Part shown: one piece after another, positions 8,710-16,819 of the stretch
How positions within the stretch are numbered: the first letter of the stretch is position 1
How the letters are laid out: each line of letters starts with the position of its first letter
Source of the DNA: CAYVLA01 sp964549615 [NCBI: uncultured Thermococci archaeon]
Lineage (GTDB): Archaea > CAYQAE01 > CAYVLA01
Reading direction: 5' to 3'
Assembly (NCBI GenBank): GCA_964549615.1
Contig: CAZJVP010000101.1
Coordinates: 36,168-100,167 of the forward strand
Length of the DNA: 64,000 nucleotides
Notes under the pieces: generated by a model
The model's input: the letters and a program-made list of their open reading frames with translations, nothing else
What the model was told of the DNA's origin: nothing
The model's database searches: none
Translations under genes and position numbers: made by a program

Positions 8710-9420
8710 CTACCTCTTGGTCTTCAGGTTGGATATCGCCACGGGCCCAGCGACAAGCAAAGGCAGGCAGGCCGCAGGCACGCGGGCGCATGGGTCAAGG
8801 GATATCACGGACCATGATCCCTTCAAATCTTCTAGGGAGTCCATCGGCGCTCCGGCCACGACCGGCGGTAGAGCACCATGTACCCCGTTCGCTTGCCGGA
8901 GGAACGACGTCCACGTGCAGAAGGCGGATGTCCCCCACAGCCCTGCCTGCTGATGCCACGCCGATCAGGGTCGTCCCAACCGCTGCAAGCACGAAGCTGG
9001 CGGGCTGTGGCGGGGCATCACCATGTAGATGAGGGTCGGCGGAATCATGAGGTAGATCGTGGTGAGCGCCACGGACTTGCTGCTCGCCCGGTCAGCCGTC
9101 CATCCCCAAAGGTATGCGGAGAGCAGCCCAGCCTTTCGACGCGTCGGCGTTCGATCTTGGCCAGATGGCGCTGGTCAATCCCATCTTTCCGGATACAGAG
9201 TCCTATAGCCCGGGAGAAGGATGCTTGCGACGAATCCAAGCTCGCCGATGTGCTGACAGATCCTGTCGGCCCATATGCGCTTCCTCTCCGGGTTGCCGTT
9301 GGCGGCAACATCGAGCACGTAGGTTCTGTGTCTGGGGGACTCGCCCGCTATCCTTCCGTAGCCTTGCAGGGCGCTCCTGACATGCGGGCCCATTTCGCGG
9401 ACCTCGACGATGATTCTCAA
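8710..9420 (-). pseudogene. Decayed MFS-type transporter
   Basis: Transporter-like fragments lie in order on the minus strand in different frames. From 9420 comes a segment ending GELGFVASILLPGY. A second frame then reads GLLSAYLWGWTADR, matching the MFS loop 2-3 pattern, followed by TIYLMIPPTLIYMV. A frameshift near 9015 leads to FVLAAVGTTLIGVASAGRAV and DVVPPASERGTW. A third frame ends LPLLVAGPVAISNLKTKR with a stop at 8710-8712. An intact MFS protein needs about 1,200 bases; only about 700 remain. At least two frameshifts and a large deletion are needed, so this is a relic. Confidence 0.5.
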
Positions 9421-9457
9421 GCCAACCGCCGACCCTGAGAAATCGATCTGGCGGGGA

Positions 9458-9952
9458 TCATTTGACCGTCTCGAAGCTTACGACCTGATCAAAAGGCCTG
9501 CGCTCCGGGGCATCCGGCTTCTCCGCGGCATACCCGACCGATATGACCGCGACCGGCTTCCAGCCATCCGGGGCCTTCAAAAGCCGGCAGATTGCCTCGT
9601 CGTCGAAGGATCCGTTCCAGCAGGTCGCTAGGCCCTCCTCGTGCGCGGTCAGGAGCATGTTCTGTATGGCGGCGGCCGTCTCTTGGATCGAGTATAGCTC
9701 CGCGTCGCGCCTGCTCGCCCCCTTCAGGTCGGCGAAGACCACGATGTTGACCGGCGCCTGCGCGATGTGGCGCTGACTGGAGATCGCCCTCTTGGTGTCC
9801 CCATTCCTTACCACCACGAATCTCCACCTCTCATTTGCGCAAGGGGCCCAAAGCCCTGCGTCGATGATTCGCTTGATCTTCTCGTCCTCGACCGGGGCAT
9901 CCCTGTATTTCCTCACGGATCTCCTGTTCCTTATAGCATCCTGCAGCTCCAT
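9458..9952 (-). CDS. Nitroreductase-family FMN oxidoreductase
   Basis: 164 residues from ATG 9952. The N-terminal pattern MELQDAIRNRRSVRKYRD is the family hallmark for FMN phosphate binding, followed by WAPCANERWRFVVV and a C-terminal region with ICRLLKAPDGWKPVAVISVGY. Nitroreductase-family enzymes use FMN and NAD(P)H to reduce varied substrates; the one used here cannot be read from sequence. The start was chosen because the family begins close to the RRSVR motif and a TATA-like GTTATGG at about 9978-9984 is 27-29 bases upstream. A longer frame to 10015 is less likely. It is complete and appears monocistronic. Confidence 0.9.
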   Translation of the reverse strand: MELQDAIRNRRSVRKYRDAPVEDEKIKRIIDAGLWAPCANERWRFVVVRNGDTKRAISSQRHIAQAPVNIVVFADLKGASRRDAELYSIQETAAAIQNMLLTAHEEGLATCWNGSFDDEAICRLLKAPDGWKPVAVISVGYAAEKPDAPERRPFDQVVSFETVK

Positions 9953-10198
9953 CCCTTCACGCCTCCGAAGCTCGTGCGTTATGGCCTCCTCGTCGGGTGT
10001 AGATCTCGCCGTCACACGGTCGTCGTTGCGGCACGCAACCTATCGTTTCCGTCTCTTAAAACTGATTGCGGAGGGGCTCGCCTTATCGGGCCGGTCCTAG
10101 CGCCTAGGCTTGAGCTCACCTTGCAAAAGCAGTTCATCGCGCAACACGGATTCCTACCTCTCACTCCTTGGGGACGGGCAATTCCTGGGTCGAGGAAG

Positions 10199-10205
10199 AT
10201 TTAAG
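10199..10205 (+). promoter_or_regulatory. TATA box of the kdsB-like gene
   Basis: ATTTAAG is centred about 27 bases before ATG 10229, with no Shine-Dalgarno site between, consistent with a leaderless transcript. Confidence 0.6.
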
Positions 10206-10228
10206 ATGCCGCTGACGACTGGCTTAAC

Positions 10229-10987
10229 ATGCCAGCCGTAGTTGGAGTTATACCTGCCAGATACGGATCGACCCGGCTGGAGGGCAAGGTCCTTGCCGAG
10301 ATCGGCGGAAAGCCGATGATCCAACATGTATGGGAGAGGGCAGGGAGGGCCAAGCTGATCGATGAGCTCATCATCGCGGTGGACCACGCCCGGGTGTACG
10401 AAGCGGCTAAGAGGTTTGGGGCGCATGTCGTGATGACCTCTACCTCCCATACCTGCGGGACGGAGAGGGTGGAGGAGGCCGTCAGGAAGCTCGACTGTGA
10501 GATCGCCGTTAACATACAGGGCGATGAGCCGTTCATCCAGCCGGTGACCATAGACGAGGCCGTTCAGCCTCTCATCCAGGATCCGAGCCTTCCCATGGCC
10601 ACGGTCATGAGGAAGATAACGTCTGAGGAAGATCTGCAGGACCCGGGCGTGGTGAAGGTGGTCACCGATCTCAACGGCATGGCATTGTACTTCTCCAGAT
10701 CCCTCATACCGTACCCGAGGCGGAGGGAGAACCTTCAGGCATTCGAGCACATCGGTATCTACAGCTTCCGAAAGGACTTCTTATCCAAGTTCGTCAGGAT
10801 GAAGCCGACGCCCTTGGAACAAACCGAGCTCCTCGAGATGCTCAGGGTGCTTGAGAACGGCTACCGGATCAAGGTCGTGCTCACGAGTTACGAGGGCGAG
10901 ACCTTGAGCGTGGATACGCCCCAGGACCTCGAGAAGGCAAGGGCGCTGTACGAGAGGATGGTCCATGGCGAGCGAAAGCGAGATTAG
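10229..10987 (+). CDS. kdsB: 3-deoxy-manno-octulosonate cytidylyltransferase (CMP-Kdo synthetase)-like
   Basis: 252 residues, the usual KdsB length. The nucleotide-binding signature VIPARYGSTRLEGKVL at residues 6-21 and NIQGDEPFI at about 94-102 are diagnostic, as are YFSRSLIPYPR and HIGIYSFRKDFL. The family couples CTP to Kdo or a related ulosonic acid for surface-glycan assembly. Kdo is a bacterial LPS sugar, so in an archaeal genome this gene probably came from a bacterium or activates a different 2-keto sugar acid for a cell-surface glycan. The next gene overlaps it by 23 bases, so the two are co-transcribed. Confidence 0.88.
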   Translation: MPAVVGVIPARYGSTRLEGKVLAEIGGKPMIQHVWERAGRAKLIDELIIAVDHARVYEAAKRFGAHVVMTSTSHTCGTERVEEAVRKLDCEIAVNIQGDEPFIQPVTIDEAVQPLIQDPSLPMATVMRKITSEEDLQDPGVVKVVTDLNGMALYFSRSLIPYPRRRENLQAFEHIGIYSFRKDFLSKFVRMKPTPLEQTELLEMLRVLENGYRIKVVLTSYEGETLSVDTPQDLEKARALYERMVHGERKRD

Positions 10988-12206
10988 GGCGCTGTACGAA
11001 GGCCTAGCAGTGGAGACCAGGGAACGTCTGGACGCCGTCACGGAGAGGATCTGCCGGGTGAAGGAGGACGGCGGCAAGCTCTGCGTCGTGACGGGGAGCG
11101 GCCCGAACCTTCACGAGGGCGTTACCACGCTCATCGCGGAGTTGATACGCAAGGGCGTGGTGGATGGCGTTCTCACCAGCTCGGCCGTCGTCGCGCACGA
11201 AATGGCCGGCACTTTGGAGAAGGTGTACAGGGTGGATGGAAAGGAGCTTGGCGTGGATGTCGACCTGCTGCCGGCGGACGGAAGGTTCGAGATATCCCTG
11301 TGCGGCGACGAGGTCTTGCGAAGGTTGGAGGGCGAGATGAAGGTCGACCGCGACCTAATCTCCAGGGCCCTCGCGATCCCTGGGGACACGATCATCAAGG
11401 CTGCAGGGAACATGTCGTACCCCCTCGGGCTGAGAACGGAGCTCATATCGCACGAGATCCGCGATCTCGCCAGATCCCGGGGGCTGAGCTTTGAGGGGGT
11501 CGCGGGGCTCGGAGCTGATCCAAGGACGATGATCGGGGCCGCAGCCGAGACGGGCATCCCGCTCGTGGTGACGGTGCCTCAGCTAGTCGGCGGGGGGTCG
11601 GTGGGGATGGACATAGCCGACTCCACCTCGATGAGGGACAGAAGCCAGAGGGTTGCGAAGGTCCTGAGCTCATGCGACGTAATCCTGGAGTCGGCCCTTG
11701 CCCTGGCACAGGAGGTCCACGACGGCCCGTTCGAGACCTATACGGGCCACGGGATATGGTCTCGCTGGGTCGGGGATTGGACCTACAGACTCAAGGACAA
11801 GTATCTCGTGAGGATCGACCTCGACCCGAACCTTGAACTGGCGTGGAGAAAGGAGAAGGAGTCGGGGGGCGTCAAGGAGGCCGTGGCCAAGGGCCTGCCG
11901 AAGACGAAGATTCTCGGCATACCTTTTAGGATGGAGATGTCGGGATTCGCCCGCCTCCCGAATAGCGTTCCGATCGTGGGCGACATCGGGCGGATCTGGC
12001 CGGTGATCGCGCACGAGGTGACGAGGCGCCTGGGCATCAAGCTCGACTTCATCTCCCATCCGCAGGAGACGGACTTGGGCAGGGAGATGCGGGAATGGAT
12101 CGTGAAGGAGGTTCGCATCCTGGATAGGGAGAAGATGTACGAGGCGCTCGGGCTTTCTTCCCGCTCGGCGCGCCGTCGGATGAAAGTCTCTACCCCGACC
12201 GCCTGA
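10965..12206 (+). CDS. Unknown conserved-looking cytosolic protein
   Basis: 413 residues without signal peptide or membrane segment. The alternation of strands and Gly-rich turns (LCVVTGSGPNLHEGVTTLI, VDGVLTSSAVVAHEMAG, PLVVTVPQLVGGGSVGM) suggests a Rossmann-type fold and recalls the NAD-binding domain of deoxyhypusine synthase, but I do not see that enzyme's active-site lysine region and would not name it so. Conserved-looking motifs include ALAQEVHDGPF and YTGHGIWSRWVGDW. It begins 23 bases inside the CMP-Kdo synthetase-like gene, implying translational coupling and a shared pathway, perhaps making or handling the sugar acid. Function unknown. Confidence 0.8.
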   Translation: MASESEIRALYEGLAVETRERLDAVTERICRVKEDGGKLCVVTGSGPNLHEGVTTLIAELIRKGVVDGVLTSSAVVAHEMAGTLEKVYRVDGKELGVDVDLLPADGRFEISLCGDEVLRRLEGEMKVDRDLISRALAIPGDTIIKAAGNMSYPLGLRTELISHEIRDLARSRGLSFEGVAGLGADPRTMIGAAAETGIPLVVTVPQLVGGGSVGMDIADSTSMRDRSQRVAKVLSSCDVILESALALAQEVHDGPFETYTGHGIWSRWVGDWTYRLKDKYLVRIDLDPNLELAWRKEKESGGVKEAVAKGLPKTKILGIPFRMEMSGFARLPNSVPIVGDIGRIWPVIAHEVTRRLGIKLDFISHPQETDLGREMREWIVKEVRILDREKMYEALGLSSRSARRRMKVSTPTA

Positions 12207-12295
12207 TGGATCGGGTCGCCCTCTTTGTGGAGACGGCGAGCAAGGGCGCGAAGCTTTTCGTTGCGTACTTGGGAGATCTGACGGGAAAAATGGGG

Positions 12296-12316
12296 GCACG
12301 CCGTCGCGCGGCGTGC
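12296..12316. terminator. Bidirectional hairpin between convergent genes
   Basis: GCACGCCG and CGGCGTGC form a perfect 8-bp stem around a five-base loop. The minus strand continues into CCCCCATTTTT and the plus strand into CTTTGATC. It sits between the ends of the genes at 12206 and 12331, as expected for a shared terminator. Confidence 0.6.
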
Positions 12317-12330
12317 CTTTGATCATCTTC

Positions 12331-13701
12331 TCAGTTTCTTCTGCACACCAATCTTGCGCATACCAGCAGCAAGGGAGCGATCCAGAGCAGCTCGGGGATG
12401 GGAATGACGCACCAGTTCTGCGAGTTGTGCTGCATCTGTGGCCAAGGCATCTTGGTGGCGTCGTACTTGCCGCCAAGAGTTACGCAGTAGAAGTCGTCGC
12501 CGTCGAACTTGAACAGGATCTCGGTCTTGCCGTCCTTATCGACATCCGCAAGACAGACCCCGCTCTCGGCCCTGTCGTTCTGGCGTAGCTTGGTCGTGTT
12601 GAATATCGCTTGGACGTTGCCTCTGTTGTCTAGGACATACAGGCAAGGAGCGACCATGACGACGTCCACCTGTCCGTCGCCCGTCACATCCCCAAACACC
12701 TGGTAGTTGCCCCAGTGCGCGGGATAGGCGGGTTTGAACTTCCACTTGGTCTTCCCCGTGAAGCAGTCCACGCAGTAGGCCATGTAGTTGCTCATGAGTA
12801 CGGTTTCCATGTGTCCGTCGTTGTCGATGTCTCCCAGCGGGATGTCGAATCTGAACTTCTCGTCTCCGGGCATTGTGTCCGCTGTCCAGTGCCACAGCTC
12901 GGTTCCGAAGTAGGAAACGCAGTAGAGCCTCCCCTCGTCGTTGGGGGCCAGGATCTCGTACTCACCGTCATTGTTCACATCGGCCACGACTGCGGTGTTG
13001 CTCTGGAACTTCCCGCCGGTGGGGAACCTCCACTTCTCCTGCCCCGTTGCGGCGTTGTAACAGTAGATATTGGTGTCTTGGCACAGGGCGATCAGCTCGA
13101 CCTGCCCGTCCCGATCGACATCGACCACGGTCGGGTGGCATTCGAACGATCCCCCCGCCTCGGGAGACTTCCAGAAAAGGCTGCCAGTGTGGGTCAGCGC
13201 ATAGATGTGTCTATCGTCCTCCGGGAAGAAGACCTCCATATATCCGTCGCCGTTTACGTCGTAGGCCTCTGGCGTATCCTCTATGGAGTCCCCGGTGGGG
13301 CCGTACTTCCAGATGAGCTGCCCCGTGTTGCTGATGCAGTAGACCATCCTGTCCCTCGCCCCGATCAGTATCTCGACCTTGCCGTCCTTGTTGATGTCGG
13401 CTATGGTTGGCTTGGCCAGGGACTGTCCGATCGGGTCTGTGCCAAGGGGCGGATACAGCCACTTGATCGATCCGTCGTCCTTGAAGCAGGCAAGCCTGCC
13501 CTCGTTCTTCCTGTAGCAGAACAATATCTCGTTCCTGCCATCGTTGTCTATGTCGTATACGTTCGGCGAGGAGTGATGGGACTGTACCAAGTTCTGGGCT
13601 GTCAGGTCAACCGACCATTTCACCGTAACATCCAGAGCTGCTGCCATCGCCAGACATGCGAACAGAACTGTTCCCAGCGCTGCGATTGCCAGTTTCCTCA
13701 T
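12331..13701 (-). CDS. Secreted FG-GAP/VCBS-type beta-propeller with C-terminal anchor
   Basis: 456 residues. A signal peptide (LAIAALGTVLFACLAMAAA) is followed by about eight repeats with Ca-binding-like D-x-D-x-D-G loops (DIDNDGRNEI, DINKDGKVEI, DVNGDGYMEV, DVDRDGQVEL, DVNNDGEYEI). The C-terminus is IPIPELLWIAPLLLV followed by Arg-rich residues, a motif-helix-basic arrangement like sorting or membrane anchors. ATG 13701 is chosen; a GTG three codons upstream is possible. The protein probably displays a propeller on the cell surface to bind glycans or partners. It is clearly related to the protein at 56089-57600. It converges on the 10965 gene with a shared terminator. Confidence 0.85.
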   Translation of the reverse strand: MRKLAIAALGTVLFACLAMAAALDVTVKWSVDLTAQNLVQSHHSSPNVYDIDNDGRNEILFCYRKNEGRLACFKDDGSIKWLYPPLGTDPIGQSLAKPTIADINKDGKVEILIGARDRMVYCISNTGQLIWKYGPTGDSIEDTPEAYDVNGDGYMEVFFPEDDRHIYALTHTGSLFWKSPEAGGSFECHPTVVDVDRDGQVELIALCQDTNIYCYNAATGQEKWRFPTGGKFQSNTAVVADVNNDGEYEILAPNDEGRLYCVSYFGTELWHWTADTMPGDEKFRFDIPLGDIDNDGHMETVLMSNYMAYCVDCFTGKTKWKFKPAYPAHWGNYQVFGDVTGDGQVDVVMVAPCLYVLDNRGNVQAIFNTTKLRQNDRAESGVCLADVDKDGKTEILFKFDGDDFYCVTLGGKYDATKMPWPQMQHNSQNWCVIPIPELLWIAPLLLVCARLVCRRN

Positions 13702-13763
13702 TTTACACACCCTTAGCCGCCCTCACGCTGGTAGCAGCGAGAGAGCAAGCCCGGCGGTAAGGC

Positions 13764-14000
13764 TTAGCTCGGCTGAAATATCTTGCGTCGCCCGTCGCTT
13801 TCCCAGGCGCTTCCACGGCAGGCTCCCTCGAGCACGTCTGTGCGTGGTGCTGGCCCCGCCCCCATCTTCACAAGAACGAGTGCGCCCCCTTTTCTCGCAA
13901 ACGAGACGCCGTCATCAATACCTTTCCGGAGAGCATTGCCACCATATCTTGGGATGACGATCCTCCTCTTCGCATCCACACCCTGGGTCATTCCCCACAC
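13764..14000 (-). pseudogene. Possible universal-stress-protein remnant
   Basis: A 78-codon minus-strand frame. RRIVIPRYGGNALRKGIDD plus VSFARKGGALVLVKM lines up by eye with the first strand-helix-strand of a UspA domain, but the expected Gly-rich nucleotide-binding end is absent and the rest looks random. Domain length would be about 140 residues. It lies alone between the FG-GAP gene and the ABC importer. It could equally be chance. Confidence 0.25.
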
Positions 14001-14166
14001 AGCCGTGCGGGAAGGATCATTACCGTCTTGCTACCTCCTTTCCGATCCATCATTTCAGGTCGCCTCCCGATTGCATAATGCTTTGCCGGAAGCGGGGCCT
14101 TGCCATGAAGGACGCTGCGACACGGATTCAAAGCCAGGGAAATGGGTGAGGGGCATCCATAGCCGT

Positions 14167-14970
14167 CTAGAGACGGGCGGCCGTCGTCGGCGCGACGAGG
14201 TGCTGGTTGTTGGTCTTTTCCAGAATGTCCATCACCTCATCGACGTGCCTGAAGTACACCTCTTCCCTAAGATAATTTACGCGCGGCCGCGGAATGTCGA
14301 TCTTGACCTCGCCCACGATCCTGCCCGGCCTTGGCGACATGACCACAACTCGGTCTGCCATGTACACGGCCTCCTCAACGTTATGGCTGACCATCAGGAA
14401 GCTGTTGGTCGGCAGGTTTGGGTCCCTCCAGATCTCCAGAACCAACGCGCGGAGGCTCTTGGCCGTCAGCTCGTCCAGGGAGGAGAAGGGCTCGTCCATG
14501 AGGAGCACCTCGGGGTGAAGCGAAAGCGCCCTAGCGATTCCGACCCTCTGTTTCATCCCGCCGGAGAGGTCATGCGGATAGGTGTTCTCAAAACCCTCCA
14601 AACCGACCATCTTGATGTGCGCCTTTGCGCGTTCCCTCCTAGCTTCCTTTCCCAGCCCAAGGACCTCTAGGGGCAGCTCAACGTTCTCGATCGCGGTCTT
14701 CCATGGAAGGAGCCCGAACAGCTGGAAGATTATCGTTATCGCGGGGCTCGGCGCCGTGTAGGGCCTGTCGTGGAAAAGTACCTGTCCGGAGTCGGGTTGT
14801 TCAAGGCCGGCTATGATCCTGAGCAGCGTCGACTTTCCACATCCAGACGGGCCGACGACGCACACGAATTCATCCACATTGAGCGAGAGGCTCACGTCCT
14901 CAAGGACCTGGATCGTGCCCTTCTCAAACGGGTAAGACTTGCTCACATTCCTTACCTCAAGTAAAGCCAT
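14167..14970 (-). CDS. ABC importer ATPase, NitT/TauT family
   Basis: 267 residues with all ABC motifs: Walker A GPSGCGKST (40-48), Q-loop IFQLFGLLPW (Gln 83), signature LSGGMKQ (135-141), Walker B LLMDEP (156-161) and the switch histidine (MVSHN). The protein best fits the nitrate/sulfonate/taurine branch (SsuB/TauB/NrtD-like). It energises uptake through the permease encoded two bases upstream. No periplasmic-binding-protein gene is adjacent, so the substrate cannot be assigned; the surrounding sugar-degradation genes do not prove a sugar substrate because this branch usually imports small anions or amines. Confidence 0.92.
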   Translation of the reverse strand: MALLEVRNVSKSYPFEKGTIQVLEDVSLSLNVDEFVCVVGPSGCGKSTLLRIIAGLEQPDSGQVLFHDRPYTAPSPAITIIFQLFGLLPWKTAIENVELPLEVLGLGKEARRERAKAHIKMVGLEGFENTYPHDLSGGMKQRVGIARALSLHPEVLLMDEPFSSLDELTAKSLRALVLEIWRDPNLPTNSFLMVSHNVEEAVYMADRVVVMSPRPGRIVGEVKIDIPRPRVNYLREEVYFRHVDEVMDILEKTNNQHLVAPTTAARL

Positions 14971-14972
14971 CT

Positions 14973-16652
14973 TCAGGCCTCCATCCGGTATCTTTCGAAC
15001 TTCCTTAGAAGCCTCCTCCAGACCAATCCCTCCATCGACAGGACTATGGCCGCCATGATGCCAAGGAGCAGGACGAGGAGCACGGTGTTTCCGTACTCGT
15101 ACCCGGCCCTGGACAGGTAGGAGCCCAAGCCGGCCACAGCGAGCGGCTTGCCGTTCTCGGCCGATTCATACGGCATGTACTCGGAGTAGATTATGGTGTT
15201 CCAGCCAGTCCCCCAGGAGAGCAGGCTGCCCGTGACGATTGCCGGCAGGATCGCGGGGATGACGAGGTGGGTAACCTTCCTGAGACCCCTGAGGCCGAAG
15301 ATGAGCCCGACCTCGTTCAGCTCGCTCGGGATGTTCTTCACCGCGCTGACGACGTTGAGGAACATATACCATATCATGTCCAAAACGAGGACTGTTATCG
15401 CCGTGAGCTCAAGCCCCACGGTCCGGCCGAAGATGCCGCTCAGGATCTTGAACATAACAGGGAAAAGGGCAAGTATGGGGACTGCCTGTCCAACATCGTA
15501 CATCGGGTAGAATATCGCGGCGAACTTCTTGTTCTCGGCGGCCAGTACTCCCATCGCGAGCGCCAGAACCAGGGAGACCACGTAGGCAATTCCCAGCCGG
15601 CCCATGGTCAGCGCAACGTACATGGGAAGCCTGCCTAGCTCGTCGGCGGGCGGATCGGACAAGCCCTTTCGAATCGTGTCAAGGCTCGGCAGCCTCCTGG
15701 ACGCCGCGACAATTCCAGAAGCCACGATCGACATGACGAGGACGACCGCGATGGCCTTCTCCAGCCTCGAGTATCTCCTTAGCCTTTGGGACGCAGCAGA
15801 CAGCGAGCGAGGCCAGTGGATCCTATCCCCGACGTGCAACCATCTCCTAACCCCGAGGTTCTTCACGATCCCGAGCTGCCCGACGCCTGAGAGATCCAGC
15901 CTAACCAGTGGCTTGTACGTGCCCCTAGTTGCCCGATCCATCAATGTGTGCCAAGTGAAGGAGTTGATGTAGAGGACGAGCGCGGTGATCAGGGCCAGGA
16001 GCACAACCGCAAGCGTCAGATCGTTGTAGACGTAGGAGGCCTTTGCAAGATACATCCCGAGGCCCGGCACGGAGTAGGCTGTGCCCGCATATTGTATGTA
16101 CTCAGCTGCTATCATGAAGAACCAGCCGTCGCACCAGGCTAGGCATGCACCCGCGACCACGGCTGGCGCGATCGCAGGCAGGATCACGTGCCTTACGTAG
16201 CTGTAGCCTTTCAGCCCGAAGGTCTTGGACGATTCGACCACGTTTGCCGGTATTGCCTTCACGGCCCCGACCACGCCGAAGAAGATGGCCCACGCCATGG
16301 AAGTGAAGAGCAGCACGATCGCCGCCAGCTCAATCGCCAGCTCGCTGGCCTTGAACATCGATATGAGTAACATGATGACCGCGGGGAAGTATCCAAGGAT
16401 GGGGATTGATTGGAGGAGGTCTATGAAGGGTATGAGGACGAGGGAGGCGATCCTGTTTGTGGAGGCCAGGATCCCGAAAGTTATCCCCCAGACGAGCGAG
16501 ATAGCCAAGGTCAAGGTTATCCTTAAGAGCGTCCTGAACGTGTAGTAGGGAAGGGAATCGATCTCCGGGTTCTGGATGAACCTCATCACTAGCCAGTACG
16601 CAAGGACTATGCCGACGAATCCGAGCAGGAATCCCGCAACTCGTCTGTTCAT
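14973..16652 (-). CDS. ABC importer permease, two fused permease domains
   Basis: 559 residues, about twice a normal NitT/TauT permease. Two homologous membrane domains each carry the EAA-type loop that contacts the ATPase: VESSKTFGLKGYSYVRHVIL in the first half and LNEVGLIFGLRGLRKVTHLV in the second. They are joined by a basic cytosolic linker (about 255-290). One polypeptide thus replaces the usual permease dimer. The stop lies two bases before the ATPase start. A TATA-like CATTATAGG at 16680-16687 is about 28-31 bases before ATG 16652. The substrate is unknown. Confidence 0.9.
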   Translation of the reverse strand: MNRRVAGFLLGFVGIVLAYWLVMRFIQNPEIDSLPYYTFRTLLRITLTLAISLVWGITFGILASTNRIASLVLIPFIDLLQSIPILGYFPAVIMLLISMFKASELAIELAAIVLLFTSMAWAIFFGVVGAVKAIPANVVESSKTFGLKGYSYVRHVILPAIAPAVVAGACLAWCDGWFFMIAAEYIQYAGTAYSVPGLGMYLAKASYVYNDLTLAVVLLALITALVLYINSFTWHTLMDRATRGTYKPLVRLDLSGVGQLGIVKNLGVRRWLHVGDRIHWPRSLSAASQRLRRYSRLEKAIAVVLVMSIVASGIVAASRRLPSLDTIRKGLSDPPADELGRLPMYVALTMGRLGIAYVVSLVLALAMGVLAAENKKFAAIFYPMYDVGQAVPILALFPVMFKILSGIFGRTVGLELTAITVLVLDMIWYMFLNVVSAVKNIPSELNEVGLIFGLRGLRKVTHLVIPAILPAIVTGSLLSWGTGWNTIIYSEYMPYESAENGKPLAVAGLGSYLSRAGYEYGNTVLLVLLLGIMAAIVLSMEGLVWRRLLRKFERYRMEA

Positions 16653-16679
16653 GGATCAAGCGACATAGATGACCATCGC

Positions 16680-16687
16680 CTATAATG
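16680..16687 (-). promoter_or_regulatory. TATA box of the ABC importer operon
   Basis: Plus-strand tataatgc gives an ATTATA box on the minus strand, near the expected spacing from ATG 16652. It would drive the permease and ATPase together. Confidence 0.55.
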
Positions 16688-16819
16688 CTTTCCAGGCGAG
16701 GGCCTGCGCATCGGTGGCGGATCCCTCCAAGCATCGACGGGGCATCTCTGCCGGGCTCACGCCTGCAGAGCCAAACCTAGTGCGCAGGAACGATGCCCGC
16801 CATATGCTGCGAGGCCCGG

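Noticed and set aside
10965-12206. Calling this protein deoxyhypusine synthase
   Set aside because: General Rossmann similarity only; the catalytic lysine context was not found, so it is left as unknown.
13783-14670. Long plus-strand open frame (295 codons)
   Set aside because: It is antisense to the ABC ATPase gene, has low-complexity Arg/Pro/His composition and no domain; a GC-rich shadow.
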